A stretch of DNA of 64,000 bases from Paracoccaceae bacterium (GTDB lineage: Bacteria > Pseudomonadota > Alphaproteobacteria > Rhodobacterales > Rhodobacteraceae), in assembly GCA_902554705.1 (NCBI GenBank), contig CACDPP010000001.1:84828-148827 (forward strand), read 5' to 3'. The notes beneath the pieces were generated by a model. The model worked only from the letters and a program-made list of their open reading frames with translations, made no database searches and was not told where the DNA came from. A program made the translations under genes and the position numbers. Each line of letters begins with the position of its first letter. The stretch's first letter is position 1. This document shows positions 55,000 to 64,000 of the stretch, one piece after another.

Positions 55000-55871
55000 T
55001 TTGTTCTCCCATTAATATCTAACAATTCTAAAAATAAAGCTGAATGATCTAATTCTGAGCCTTCTAAAGACCCCACTAACCTACCGTATCTGTCGTAGGC
55101 AGATTGAGAAAAAGGCAGATTAATTTCCAAAGCTTTTGCCTCTAATAAAATATTTTGCAGATCTTTAAGGTGCAAACGACTTGGCCCCCCTGGAACAAAA
55201 TTCCTATCACTCATCCGCTTTCCGTGTTGCTGCAAAATTGTGCTATCTGCAAATCCACCAAGCAAGGCATCTCGCACAGCTCCAACATCGGCGCCTCCCT
55301 CCTCAAGTAATAAAGTAGCCTCTGCTACAGCTCCTATTGTAATCGCAACAATAGCTTGATTTGCCAACTTAGCTAATTGTCCAGAACCCGTTGGCCCAAC
55401 AAAAACTGCTCGACCAAGAGGTTTGAACGCATTTTCCACTTTTGTAAAAACAGAACTATTGCCCCCAACCATAATTGCTAGCGAGCCGTTCTCCGCACCT
55501 TTAGTACCACCTGATACCGGAGCATCTAGATACTCTACGTTTAGTTCACCTAGATTTCTCGAATGAGCTTTAGATTCATCTGGCTTTATTGAACCCATTT
55601 CTATCCAAGTACATTTTGAAGATAAATTTTCTCGTAATTTTTCATCATTTTGGATTTCTTGGCTAGCATCACCATCAGAAAGCATGGAAATGATAACATC
55701 AGCATTTTTAACTGCATCAGATGGTTCGACTTCTATATCAACCTCAAAATCCTTAAGAAAAGTTGCCTTTGAGGATGTTCTATTCCACGCTGAGACTTGA
55801 AAGCCAGCAACTGCTAAATTTTTAGCCATTGGGCCACCCATTAAACCAGTGCCTAAAAATGCAATTTTCAT
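54996..55871 (-). CDS. 3-hydroxyisobutyrate dehydrogenase family protein (third of three)
   Basis: NAD(P)-dependent dehydrogenase of 291 residues. The Rossmann loop is IAFLGTGLMGGPMAKNL (3-19), the substrate loop is YLDAPVSGGTKGAENG and the catalytic Lys is in GQLAKLANQAIV. The family includes GarR (tartronate semialdehyde reductase), GlxR and LtnD. It starts the large minus-strand array and is divergent from the plus-strand sugar-acid operon. Its stop overlaps the DenD-like start by 4 bp. Exact specificity is unknown. Confidence 0.85.
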   Translation of the reverse strand: MKIAFLGTGLMGGPMAKNLAVAGFQVSAWNRTSSKATFLKDFEVDIEVEPSDAVKNADVIISMLSDGDASQEIQNDEKLRENLSSKCTWIEMGSIKPDESKAHSRNLGELNVEYLDAPVSGGTKGAENGSLAIMVGGNSSVFTKVENAFKPLGRAVFVGPTGSGQLAKLANQAIVAITIGAVAEATLLLEEGGADVGAVRDALLGGFADSTILQQHGKRMSDRNFVPGGPSRLHLKDLQNILLEAKALEINLPFSQSAYDRYGRLVGSLEGSELDHSALFLELLDINGRTK

Positions 55872-56106
55872 CTAAAATCCAACCTTTTGCTTTTTCATTC
55901 AGATCAGGCTAAAGTTTAAAATTTATTTTTCAACCATATTAATTTTTTAATTTTCTTTCGAATTAAATTAAATATTTTATACTTAAGTCTTGGCACCACT
56001 CAAAGCCATTGCTACTGTTTTCTGAAACTGTATAAGCCACTGGTCTTTTTCAATCGTCTTGCGGTGAATAAGTAAGGCTTTAAGCCATAAATTGGGGATT
56101 AGTAAA
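55872..56106. promoter_or_regulatory. Divergent promoter region of the two sugar-acid operons
   Basis: A 235-bp AT-rich gap shared by the 55871 minus-strand array and the 56107 plus-strand operon. It should hold two promoters. A run of alternating AT (about 55920-55980) is present, but I see no clear repeat or operator and no regulator gene beside it. Called from arrangement. Confidence 0.4.
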
Positions 56107-56856
56107 ATGACAAAACGCCTGAATGGTAAACGTGCGTTGGTTACAGCAGCTGGACAGGGCATTGGTAAAGCAACTGCTTTAGCAATGGCAGCCGAAGGGG
56201 CTCATGTTTTTGCGACAGATATAAATACAAAAACTTTAAAAGAGCTGTCTGACGAGGCAGTAAATGTAGGAAAATTAGAGATATTTGAATTAGATGTTTT
56301 GAATAAGAGCTCAATCGGCGAAGGTATTGATCGGTCAAAGCCTGACATACTATTTAACTGCGCCGGCTTTGTTCATAATGGGACAATCTTAGAGGCCTCC
56401 TCACAAGAATGGGATAACGCTTGGGAACTGAATGTCTCGTCTATGTTCAAAACAATTCGGGCGGCGCTACCCGGCATGATAGAGCGCGGATCTGGATCGA
56501 TCATTAACATGTCCTCGGTTGCATCTTCTATCAAAGGTGCTCCAAACCGCTTAATTTATGGGACAACTAAAGCTGCTGTAATAGGTCTAACCAAAGCGGT
56601 GGCTACTGACTACATAACCAAAGGCATCAGATGTAATTGCATTTGTCCAGGGACTGTGGACAGCCCCTCCTTACATCAGCGCCTCGAGGCAACTGGCAAT
56701 TATAATAAAGCAATGAAAGATTTTATTGCTCGGCAACCAATGGGTCGTATTGGATATGCAGAAGAAATAGCAGCACTGGCTGTTTACTTAGGTTCAGATG
56801 AGAGTAACTTCACGACTGGCCACGCTCATGTAATAGATGGCGGCTGGTCTAATTAA
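56107..56856 (+). CDS. SDR family oxidoreductase, 2-keto-3-deoxy sugar acid dehydrogenase-like
   Basis: Short-chain dehydrogenase of about 249 residues. The loop is LVTAAGQGIGKATA, FNCAGFV precedes the active site, Ser is in NMSSVASS and YGTTKAA holds Tyr/Lys. It resembles dehydrogenases that oxidise 2-keto-3-deoxy-L-fuconate or 2-keto-3-deoxypentonate at C4, and its location just before a dehydratase and a FAH-family hydrolase supports that. The ATG at 56107 is preferred, with GGGGAT upstream; a TTG at 56092 would add five residues. First gene of the plus-strand operon. Confidence 0.83.
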   Translation: MTKRLNGKRALVTAAGQGIGKATALAMAAEGAHVFATDINTKTLKELSDEAVNVGKLEIFELDVLNKSSIGEGIDRSKPDILFNCAGFVHNGTILEASSQEWDNAWELNVSSMFKTIRAALPGMIERGSGSIINMSSVASSIKGAPNRLIYGTTKAAVIGLTKAVATDYITKGIRCNCICPGTVDSPSLHQRLEATGNYNKAMKDFIARQPMGRIGYAEEIAALAVYLGSDESNFTTGHAHVIDGGWSN

Positions 56857-56869
56857 TCGGGAATAAAAA

Positions 56870-58651
56870 ATGAAAAATAAAATGCTTCGATCGCGTAAAT
56901 GGTTCGACAACCCGGACGATAGGGAAATGACGGCGTTGTATTTGGAACGCTATCTTAATTATGGGCTTACGAGAGAAGAACTGCAGTCCGATCGGCCTAT
57001 AATTGGCATTGCACAAACAGGTAGTGACCTTAGCCCGTGCAATAGACACCACATAGAATTATCAAAAAGAGTACGAGATGGTATTAACGCTGCCGGTGGC
57101 ACAGTAATCGAAATCCCTGTTCACCCAATACAGGAAACGGGTAAAAGGCCAACGGCTATGTTGGATAGAAACCTTGCATACCTTTCACTAGTTGAAACTC
57201 TTTTTGGATATCCTATCGATGGGGTTGTTCTAAATATCGGCTGCGATAAAACAACACCTGCTCTTCTTATGGCAGCAGCAACGGTTAATATCCCAGCAAT
57301 AGCATTGTCAGTTGGACCGATGCTTAATGGATATTACAGGGGCGAAAGAACTGGATCTGGAACGATCGTTTGGAAAGCACGTGAGCTACTGGCGACCGGT
57401 GAGATTGATGATGATGGATTTATGGAGCTAGTCGCATCTTCTGCACCGTCAACTGGATATTGCAACACCATGGGTACGGCCACTACTATGAATTCGCTTG
57501 CTGAGGCATTGGGCATGCAATTACCTGGGTCAGCAGCTATACCTGCTCCTTATCGCGAGCGAGGCCAAATCTCATATGCAACAGGCAAAAGAATCGTAGA
57601 AATGGTTTCCGAGGATTTGAAGCCTGCGGACGTTATGACTCGGGAGGCTTTTGAAAATGCTATTGTGGTCAACTCAGCCATTGGCGGTTCAACTAATGCT
57701 CCAATTCACTTGAATGGCATTGCCAAACATTTGGGCATAGAATTAAATAATGATGACTGGCAAAAAATTGGACTAAACATACCACTTTTGGTTAATTTGC
57801 AGCCAGCTGGTGAATATTTGGGAGAGGACTACCACCGCGCTGGCGGTGTTCCAGCAGTAGTAAACCAACTTATGTCCAAGAATTTGTTACCCCACCCGAA
57901 TGCAATAACGGTAAACGGTAAATCTATGGGTGAGAATTGTAAAAATAGAGAGACTATAAATGAGGATGTTATCAAGCCAATCGAAGCACCAATGCTAGCA
58001 AACGCTGGCTTTATAAATATGAAAGGTAATCTATTCGATAGCGCTATAATGAAGACAAGTGTTATTAGTGAAGAATTCAGGCAAAGGTATCTCTCAAACC
58101 CTCAGGATCCCAATGCTTTTGAGGGGCGCGCGATTGTTTTTACCGGTCCAGAGGAATTCCATAAAACCATTGATGATCCTTGTCTGAACATTGATGAAAA
58201 TTGTGTTTTAATAATGCGGGGAGCTGGACCAATAGGATATCCCGGTGGCGCTGAAGTAGTAAACATGCGGCCGCCGTCGTATTTGTTGGAAAAAGGTGTG
58301 CACTCACTGCCCTGTATAGGCGACGGGCGTCAGTCAGGTACTTCTGGCTCGCCGTCAATTCTCAATGCATCCCCAGAAGCCGCTGATGGTGGAGGTTTAG
58401 CATTACTTGAAAATAATGATATAATCCGGGTTGATCTGAATAAGTTCACAGTGGACGTCTTAATCGATGATGCAGAATTAAAAACGAGAAAAGAAAACCT
58501 AGACGACTCATTCTTAAAACCTGAAAGCCAAACTCCATGGCAGGATATATTCAGAGAAAAAGTAAATCCTTTCAGTCAAGGTATGACATTGAAAGGCGCT
58601 GATAAACACAAAAATATAGCGGCTCACCATTTGCCGCGCGATAACCATTAA
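56870..58651 (+). CDS. IlvD/Edd family sugar-acid dehydratase
   Basis: Fe-S dehydratase of 593 residues that removes water from aldonic acids. Candidate cluster cysteines are Cys57 ([10 protein letters not shown]), Cys125 (GCDKTTPA, with Lys127) and Cys198 ([12 protein letters not shown]). The motif [15 protein letters not shown] is characteristic of pentonate dehydratases (arabinonate/xylonate) rather than dihydroxyacid dehydratase. It begins 13 bp after the SDR stop. It should generate a 2-keto-3-deoxy acid for the SDR and FAH-family partners. The true sugar acid is unknown. Confidence 0.9.
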   Translation: MKNKMLRSRKWFDNPDDREMTALYLERYLNYGLTREELQSDRPIIGIAQTGSDLSPCNRHHIELSKRVRDGINAAGGTVIEIPVHPIQETGKRPTAMLDRNLAYLSLVETLFGYPIDGVVLNIGCDKTTPALLMAAATVNIPAIALSVGPMLNGYYRGERTGSGTIVWKARELLATGEIDDDGFMELVASSAPSTGYCNTMGTATTMNSLAEALGMQLPGSAAIPAPYRERGQISYATGKRIVEMVSEDLKPADVMTREAFENAIVVNSAIGGSTNAPIHLNGIAKHLGIELNNDDWQKIGLNIPLLVNLQPAGEYLGEDYHRAGGVPAVVNQLMSKNLLPHPNAITVNGKSMGENCKNRETINEDVIKPIEAPMLANAGFINMKGNLFDSAIMKTSVISEEFRQRYLSNPQDPNAFEGRAIVFTGPEEFHKTIDDPCLNIDENCVLIMRGAGPIGYPGGAEVVNMRPPSYLLEKGVHSLPCIGDGRQSGTSGSPSILNASPEAADGGGLALLENNDIIRVDLNKFTVDVLIDDAELKTRKENLDDSFLKPESQTPWQDIFREKVNPFSQGMTLKGADKHKNIAAHHLPRDNH

Positions 58652-58663
58652 AAGGAATAACAA

Positions 58664-59512
58664 ATGAAACTCTTACGTTATGGAGAATTTGGAAAAGAGC
58701 GACCAGGTGTTCTGGATAAAGACGGGCAGATTAGAGATCTCTCCGGCCATATAGAGGACCTATCAGGATCTGTTTTAAATTCAAATTCCATTAATAAGCT
58801 AAAGGAAATAAACGTTGAAAATCTCCCAACTGTTGAAGGAACGCCAAGACTAGGTACCTGTGTGTCTGGTTTCGGTAAGTTTATGTGTATTGGCTTAAAT
58901 TACGCAGACCATGCCGCTGAGACAGGAGCAGATATTCCTGAGTACCCTATTTTGTTTATGAAAGCTAATTCAGCAATCGTCGGGCCAAATGATGATGTTA
59001 TTATGCCCAGGGGATCTACCAATACGGATTGGGAAGTTGAACTGGGTGTTATCATAGGCGATACCGCCAAATACATAACCGAAGAAGATGCCTTAGACTA
59101 TGTGGCGGGATATTGTGTGTGTAACGACGTTAGCGAAAGACATTTTCAAGCTAAGTTAACTGGGCAATGGACTAAAGGAAAATCCTGTGACACTTTTGGG
59201 CCAACTGGACCATACCTAGTTACAAAAGATGAGATTTCTGATCCTCAAAATTTGGATATGTGGTTGGACGTTAATGGAAAGCGAATGCAAACGGGTAATA
59301 CAAAGACAATGATTTTTACCGTTTCACAAATTATTTCTCATCTATCCACCTTATTTACATTGCACCCAGGCGACGTCATTTCCACCGGCACACCGCCAGG
59401 AGTTGGAATGGGAATGAAACCTGAGCCTGTATATTTAAAAGAAGGTGACGTAATGGAAGTTTGGATTGAGGGATTAGGAAAACAAAGACAAGTTGTTCTT
59501 CAGGATGCCTAA
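58664..59512 (+). CDS. Fumarylacetoacetate hydrolase family protein (diketo-acid hydrolase-like)
   Basis: FAH-domain protein of 282 residues. The metal-binding acid residues are in DWEVELGVIIG and the following NDVSERHFQ. CIGLNYADHAAETG and HPGDVISTGTPPGVG are family signatures. Close relatives cleave 2,4-diketo-3-deoxy sugar acids (fuconate or pentonate) to pyruvate plus lactate or glycolate. The operon order SDR, dehydratase, hydrolase supports this. It overlaps the next gene, whose ATG lies in its last codons. Ureidoglycolate lyase-type activity is less likely here. Confidence 0.86.
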   Translation: MKLLRYGEFGKERPGVLDKDGQIRDLSGHIEDLSGSVLNSNSINKLKEINVENLPTVEGTPRLGTCVSGFGKFMCIGLNYADHAAETGADIPEYPILFMKANSAIVGPNDDVIMPRGSTNTDWEVELGVIIGDTAKYITEEDALDYVAGYCVCNDVSERHFQAKLTGQWTKGKSCDTFGPTGPYLVTKDEISDPQNLDMWLDVNGKRMQTGNTKTMIFTVSQIISHLSTLFTLHPGDVISTGTPPGVGMGMKPEPVYLKEGDVMEVWIEGLGKQRQVVLQDA

Positions 59513-60467
59513 ACGTAAACTTTTACAGATAGGCAATATAACTTCCAGAATGGCTGATAGGCTTGAAGCTGACTTTCATATTATCGAATATTTCAAATTT
59601 CAAAACAAAGAAAAATTAATTTCTGACTACGCAAAAGAGATCGTTTGTGTGCTTACCGATGGCCACTGGGGTGTTCCTGACAACTTGATGGAACGACTTA
59701 CAAACTTAGAAATCATTTCAAGTTATGGGGTCGGATATGACGCAATTGATGCTGACTTTGCAGCATCTAAAAACATAGTAGTAACCCACACCCCAGAAGT
59801 TCTGAATAATGAAGTTGCAGATACTGCAATTATGCTTTGGTTGGCTGTTTATAGACAACTTATTCAAGCCGATAAATGGGCAAGACAAGGAACTTGGGAA
59901 AAAGAAGGGTCATTTCCACTGTCAAGAAGCGTACAAAGTCAAAAAGTCGGAATTTTGGGCTTAGGTCGAATAGGTGAAACTATCGCAAAGCGGGTTAAAG
60001 CTTTCGAGGCAGAAATTCATTACCACTCCAGATCACAAAAAGATAATGACTATCACTATCATGTTTCGCCAAAAGAACTGGCTGAAAATGTTGATGTACT
60101 ATTCGTTATAACTCCCGGAGGACGTGCAACGAAACATTTGGTAGATGAAAGCGTTTTAAAAGCACTTGGAAAATCAGGAACTTTGATAAATGTCTCTCGA
60201 GGAAGCGTCGTAGACGAAAAGGCCTTGATCAAAGCTCTTCAAACAGGCACATTGGGTTTCGCTGGATTAGATGTTTTCGAGGCAGAACCCTCTATACCTA
60301 ATGAGCTAAAGAACATGGAAAATGTAGTCCTCACTCCACATATTGGCAGTGCAACTACTCAAACACGTCAGGCCATGGGTGATTTAACCTGCGATAACTT
60401 ATTAACGTATTTCAAGTCAGGTAAAGTTTTCACCCCAGTACCTGAATGCTCAAACTTGAATGCTTAA
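59505..60467 (+). CDS. D-isomer-specific 2-hydroxyacid dehydrogenase
   Basis: NAD(P)-dependent 2-hydroxyacid dehydrogenase of about 320 residues. The NAD loop is [13 protein letters not shown]. The active site has Arg in [11 protein letters not shown], Glu in FEAEPSIP and His in TPHIGSAT. It may reduce glyoxylate/hydroxypyruvate or oxidise the lactate- or glycolate-like product of the FAH-family hydrolase. The ATG at 59505 overlaps the preceding gene by 8 bp; an upstream TTG at 59493 is the alternative. Full-length and normal. Confidence 0.87.
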   Translation: MPKRKLLQIGNITSRMADRLEADFHIIEYFKFQNKEKLISDYAKEIVCVLTDGHWGVPDNLMERLTNLEIISSYGVGYDAIDADFAASKNIVVTHTPEVLNNEVADTAIMLWLAVYRQLIQADKWARQGTWEKEGSFPLSRSVQSQKVGILGLGRIGETIAKRVKAFEAEIHYHSRSQKDNDYHYHVSPKELAENVDVLFVITPGGRATKHLVDESVLKALGKSGTLINVSRGSVVDEKALIKALQTGTLGFAGLDVFEAEPSIPNELKNMENVVLTPHIGSATTQTRQAMGDLTCDNLLTYFKSGKVFTPVPECSNLNA

Positions 60468-60469
60468 TA

Positions 60470-61561
60470 ATGCCAAAAATACAGACATTAAAAACTCATT
60501 ATTATAAATTACCTCTCGATGAAGTTCTCGTTGATGCAAAGCATGGAAATCACACCCACTTTGAACTGATAATTACCCAAATCTTTGATGAAAGTGGCGA
60601 GTTTGGTACAGGCTATACTTACACCGGTGGCCGAGGAGGAAAAGCGATATTATCAATGCTCCAGGAGGATTTAGCACCATTAGTTGAAGGAATGGAGGCA
60701 GAAAAAGTAGAAGAAATTTATGACGAGATGCAGTGGTACCTGCACTATGTGGGTAGAGGAGGAATATCCAGCTTTGCCATATCAGCTGTGGATATTGCGC
60801 TTTGGGACTTGCGAGGCAAAAAAAACAACCAATCTTTAGTAAAGATGGCAGGTGCAAATGATTTCTCCTGTAAGGCTTATAGGGGTGGGATAGATTTAGG
60901 ATATAGTGAAAGAAAGTTAGTTCAAAGTGTGAAATCCTACATCGAAGAAGGCTTTAACGCTGTAAAAATAAAGGTCGGGCATCCAGAACTCTCAAAAGAT
61001 ATAGAACGCGTAAAAGCCGTTCGCGAAGCCATTGGCCCAAAAACAACCTTTATGGTCGATGCAAATTATTCCTATACTGTAAAAGAGGCGATAATTGCAG
61101 GAAAAAGTTTTGAGGGCCACGACATTTACTGGTTTGAAGAACCTATTATACCTGATGACTTCAAAGGTTATGCTGACGTTTCAAAATCTATCAATATACC
61201 CATAGCAATGGGTGAAAACTTGCATACAGAGCAAGAGTTTATGCATGCATTTGAAATGTCAGATCTGAAGTTTATTCAACCTGATGCTTCAAATTGTGGG
61301 GGAATTACTGCATGGTTACGTGTGGCAGAAATGTCCAGAAAGCATGGCGTTTCAATATGTAGCCACGGCATGCAGGAGCTTCACGTAAGTTTAGTATCTG
61401 CTCAGTCAAATGCAGGATGGCTTGAAGTACATTCTTTTCCAATAGACAAATATACATTTCGTCCTCTCAAACTTGAAAGCAAGTTAGCTATAGCACCTGA
61501 TAATCCAGGAATAGGCGTTGAATTTGATTATGAAAAATTAAATTTTTTCAATGAAAATTAA
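60470..61561 (+). CDS. Enolase-superfamily sugar-acid dehydratase/racemase (MR subgroup)
   Basis: Enolase-superfamily protein of about 363 residues with intact catalytic residues: KxK in AVKIKVG, metal ligands in MVDANYS, WFEEP and GENLHT, and the His in SHGMQELH. It belongs to the mandelate racemase subgroup, which includes galactarate/talarate and fuconate-type dehydratases. Start taken at ATG 60470, directly after TAA (TAATAATG); TTG at 60446 is the alternative. It ends the plus-strand operon, 50 bp before the convergent crtB stop. Specific substrate unknown. Confidence 0.88.
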   Translation: MPKIQTLKTHYYKLPLDEVLVDAKHGNHTHFELIITQIFDESGEFGTGYTYTGGRGGKAILSMLQEDLAPLVEGMEAEKVEEIYDEMQWYLHYVGRGGISSFAISAVDIALWDLRGKKNNQSLVKMAGANDFSCKAYRGGIDLGYSERKLVQSVKSYIEEGFNAVKIKVGHPELSKDIERVKAVREAIGPKTTFMVDANYSYTVKEAIIAGKSFEGHDIYWFEEPIIPDDFKGYADVSKSINIPIAMGENLHTEQEFMHAFEMSDLKFIQPDASNCGGITAWLRVAEMSRKHGVSICSHGMQELHVSLVSAQSNAGWLEVHSFPIDKYTFRPLKLESKLAIAPDNPGIGVEFDYEKLNFFNEN

Positions 61562-61611
61562 TTCTGTTTAATTATTAGAGACCAAAAGAGTTTTCAATTT
61601 AATTTTTCAAC

Positions 61612-62628
61612 TTATGCACTGATTTTTTTTCTATCATGGGTCTTCAATTGCTCTAACACTGATAAAAATCGACTACTCCAGTTGACCTCATGAGCTTCCT
61701 GAATTTTGGCAGCTTCAACTAAAAATTTTGTTTGCTGTAATGGCTCTGCGAATACAGTTGCAGGAGCTGGGAGCATCATACTAGCCAGCGACTGTACCGC
61801 CGAAAATGTCAAAAGCTTTGTTTTAGTAAATTTATTAGTTCTCGCTCGATAATTAATGTTATCATAATTATTATTTTTGATTTCGGTTCCAATAGCAGAA
61901 TAAATATGTCTGGCGGCAAACATCGCTGGCCTTACTTTTGGAGGTAGATAGGCAATCCCCGCCTCTGAACGATGGTAGAGAGTTGCAGCTTTACCCAACA
62001 ATTTCTTTGTAAATAGGACTGTACTTTCAGACTTATCTGGTTTGCGTAAAAATTCCTCTGGGTCTAAACCTTCTTGTCGAAACCATTCATGGGGAACATA
62101 TAAACGGCTTTCTTTTGCATCCTCTCCTATATCCCGTGCTATATTTGTAAGTTGCATAGCCACGCCAAGATCACATGCACGTGAGAGAACTTCAGCCCTT
62201 CGTTCTCCCATAATCACGCAGAGCATAACACCAACTGACGATGCAACTCGTGCAGAGTAAGATATTAATTCATCAAAAGTTTTGTATTGTTTCGACATTG
62301 CATCCCAAACAAATCCTTCAAATAAAGCTTCTGGAAGTGCTCTTGGCATATCAAACTTTTCGACCATATTTGCAAAAGCACGATCCATGGGATGGTTTCT
62401 TGGTGTGCCCGCATAGACTAGATCCAATCTTTGAACCAAATCATAAATCGACGCCGACTTATCTTGTTTCAAATCTACTTCATCATCGGCCAGCCGACAA
62501 AATGCATAAAGAGCTAGACACGGTGTTCTAACAGACTCGGGCAGGGCCAATGACGCAGCATGAAAAGATAAAGATCCATGAAGTATTGCCTTTTTACAGT
62601 ATTCAATATCACTTTCTATGGTCTTCAT
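61612..62628 (-). CDS. crtB: 15-cis-phytoene synthase
   Basis: Condenses two geranylgeranyl diphosphates to phytoene, the first committed carotenoid step. The 338 residues carry both Asp-rich motifs, ADDEVD (Asp48-Asp52) and DIGED (Asp166-Asp170), plus RLYVPHEW and NIARD. Its start overlaps the crtI stop by 4 bp, so the two are coupled. The downstream neighbour is a convergent sugar-acid operon, not a photosynthesis gene. Length is normal. Confidence 0.95.
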   Translation of the reverse strand: MKTIESDIEYCKKAILHGSLSFHAASLALPESVRTPCLALYAFCRLADDEVDLKQDKSASIYDLVQRLDLVYAGTPRNHPMDRAFANMVEKFDMPRALPEALFEGFVWDAMSKQYKTFDELISYSARVASSVGVMLCVIMGERRAEVLSRACDLGVAMQLTNIARDIGEDAKESRLYVPHEWFRQEGLDPEEFLRKPDKSESTVLFTKKLLGKAATLYHRSEAGIAYLPPKVRPAMFAARHIYSAIGTEIKNNNYDNINYRARTNKFTKTKLLTFSAVQSLASMMLPAPATVFAEPLQQTKFLVEAAKIQEAHEVNWSSRFLSVLEQLKTHDRKKISA

Positions 62629-64000
62629 AATTTCGTCCTTATACTCAATGCATCAGGTATTAACTTGGCCATAACTTCAGCAGACGTGACAACACTCGGA
62701 ATTCCTGCTCCTGGATGAGTTCCAGCACCTACTAGAAATAAATTCTCCACCTCTTCGCTGACATTATGTGGCCGAAACCAAGCAGACTGAAAAATTCTTG
62801 GCTCAAGCGAAAAGCCTGCGCCATAAGGACTAAGATATCTCGAGAGGAAATCTTCCGGGTTTAAAACAAACTCAGTTTCTATGGTTTCCGAAAAACCTGG
62901 AATGACGTCACTCAATACTTTTCGAAGCTTTTCCTTATATATTTTTCCCATCTCATCCCAATTCACCGGATTACTAGTCTTAAGGTTAGGCACTGGAGAA
63001 AGAGCATAAAAGGTATCTGATCCATCCGGCGCAACTGTTTTATCGGTGCAGGATGGACGATGTAAATAAATAGACATATCTTCAGCAAGAAATTTTTTAT
63101 CAAAAATATCTTTTAGTAAACCTCTATAACGAGGACCATTTATGATAGTATGATGGCCTACATCCTTCCAATAACCTTTTGTACCTTTGGTTCCAAAATA
63201 CCAAACAAATAGACCCATTGACCATTTTGATTGAGATAATCTTTTATCTGTCCAACGAGATTTGGATGATTTTTTAATGAGGTTTTTGTAGGTCCAACCT
63301 GGATCTGCATTTGATACAACGATATCGGACTTGATAGTTCGACCGTCAGATAATTTCACTCCAGAGGCCCTTCCTTTGTCGACTAATATTTCCTCCACAC
63401 TCTGATTAAGAAAAACGCTTCCGCCCAACCGCTTTACAACAGTCCCCATTGCGTCAGCTAATGCTTGAACACCTCCTTGGACATAATGAACACCGAAGGC
63501 TTTTTCCAGATGACTAACTAGAATATACATAGAGGTCACTCGCCGAGGGTCTCCACCAATAAATAGAGGATGAAACGATAACGCCATTCTAAATCGCGGA
63601 TCTTTTACCCGGGATGCCACATGACCGTAGACGGACTTATCAGCTCGAAGCCGAACAAATCCTGGAATTTCTATTAGCAAATCCCAAAGTTTATTCATCG
63701 GCTTTCTACCCAATCCTTCAAACCCAAAAAGATAGCGCTTTTCACAATCTTTCAGAAATTTAATATAACCGTCATAATCTTGAGGGAATTTACTTTTTAC
63801 TTCAGCAAACATATCTTTTTCGTCTTTAAAAACACGAAAATTTGTCCCATCTTGCCACCTGATTTCATAGAATGGATCCAAAGCTTGGAGGTGTACATCG
63901 TTTTCAAAAGAATAACCACAATCTTTCCATAGCGTTTCAAAAACTTCTGGAACAGTAAGAATTGTAGGTCCAAGATCAAACCTGTAACCATCTTTTGATA
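62625..64000 (-). CDS. crtI: Phytoene desaturase, partial (N-terminus beyond window)
   Basis: FAD-dependent carotene desaturase acting on phytoene to give lycopene or neurosporene. About 458 codons are present, running off the window end in frame; the first visible residues include YRFDLGPTILTVPEVF, typical of CrtI just after the FAD-binding domain, so only about 50 N-terminal residues are missing. C-terminal LFLVGAGTHPGAGIPSVV is the FAD motif. The apparent Met at 63881 is internal and should not be used as a start. It is upstream of and coupled to crtB. Confidence 0.95.
   Translation of the reverse strand, partial: SKDGYRFDLGPTILTVPEVFETLWKDCGYSFENDVHLQALDPFYEIRWQDGTNFRVFKDEKDMFAEVKSKFPQDYDGYIKFLKDCEKRYLFGFEGLGRKPMNKLWDLLIEIPGFVRLRADKSVYGHVASRVKDPRFRMALSFHPLFIGGDPRRVTSMYILVSHLEKAFGVHYVQGGVQALADAMGTVVKRLGGSVFLNQSVEEILVDKGRASGVKLSDGRTIKSDIVVSNADPGWTYKNLIKKSSKSRWTDKRLSQSKWSMGLFVWYFGTKGTKGYWKDVGHHTIINGPRYRGLLKDIFDKKFLAEDMSIYLHRPSCTDKTVAPDGSDTFYALSPVPNLKTSNPVNWDEMGKIYKEKLRKVLSDVIPGFSETIETEFVLNPEDFLSRYLSPYGAGFSLEPRIFQSAWFRPHNVSEEVENLFLVGAGTHPGAGIPSVVTSAEVMAKLIPDALSIRTKL

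Noticed and set aside
55991..56012. Sigma-54 promoter (TGGCAC ... TTGC)
   Set aside because: The spacing between the elements is 12 bp rather than 5.
1..64000. CRISPR arrays, insertion sequences, prophage or integrase genes
   Set aside because: No repeated spacer arrays, transposase motifs, terminal inverted repeats or phage genes were seen.

Overview
The window looks like chromosomal DNA of an AT-rich marine alphaproteobacterium of the Rhodobacterales (Roseobacter-type) lineage. The signs are: irr divergent from fabA-fabB; the ribBX-ribH-nusB order; an alphaproteobacterial tRNA-His with A73 and no G-1; MmcB; and many TRAP/ABC uptake and enolase/Gfo-Idh-type catabolic genes. AT-richness, tight packing, 1-14 bp gene overlaps and the near absence of regulators suggest a streamlined pelagic lineage, possibly related to the low-GC NAC11-7 group; that placement is inference. 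No insertion sequence, prophage, integrase or CRISPR array is visible.

Layout. 1-2171: fabB (cut by the window start) and fabA, divergent from irr. 2175-9447: a plus-strand run of a quinone-reductase-like MDR, haloacid dehalogenase, threonine dehydratase-like enzyme, enol-lactonase-like hydrolase, Tet-like MFS exporter, Zn alcohol dehydrogenase and an unusual enolase-superfamily protein. 9450-15900: a GT42/DUF115-like unknown, acyl-CoA synthetase, ABC exporter, methyltransferase, YdcF-like protein and a tiny secreted protein. 16039-28791: an apparent amine/betaine catabolic island with two Rieske oxygenases, a GcvT-like folate protein, two PYROXD2-like flavoproteins, a PotABCD-type transporter and a flavin amine oxidase. 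29069-38043: housekeeping genes (tRNA-Gly, SRAP, lepA, tRNA-His, mmcB, 6S RNA, nusB, ribH, ribBX, a SpoU methyltransferase, tRNA-Tyr, a HAD phosphatase). 38107-55871: a long minus-strand sugar-acid/polyol catabolic array (iolB, uxuA, Ldh2, hydroxyisobutyrate-dehydrogenase-like proteins, a TIM isomerase, SDR, three Gfo/Idh/MocA proteins, EamA, uxaA, TRAP dctPQM, DenD-like). 56107-61561: a divergent plus-strand operon (SDR, IlvD/Edd dehydratase, FAH hydrolase, 2-hydroxyacid dehydrogenase, enolase) that reads as a non-phosphorylative sugar-acid route. 61612-64000: carotenoid genes crtB and crtI (crtI cut by the window end).

How they work together. The best candidate for something undescribed is the 16-29 kb island. 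Both Rieske proteins have Glu rather than Asp at the bridging position, as in quaternary-ammonium oxygenases, and a folate-dependent methyl-accepting protein, paired flavoproteins and a polyamine-type importer lie between them. This suggests uptake, N-demethylation and oxidation of a methylated amine or betaine. The second candidate is the pair of divergent sugar-acid arrays, whose mixture of IolB, UxuA, UxaA, Gfo/Idh and diketo-acid hydrolase enzymes matches no single textbook pathway and has no local regulator.
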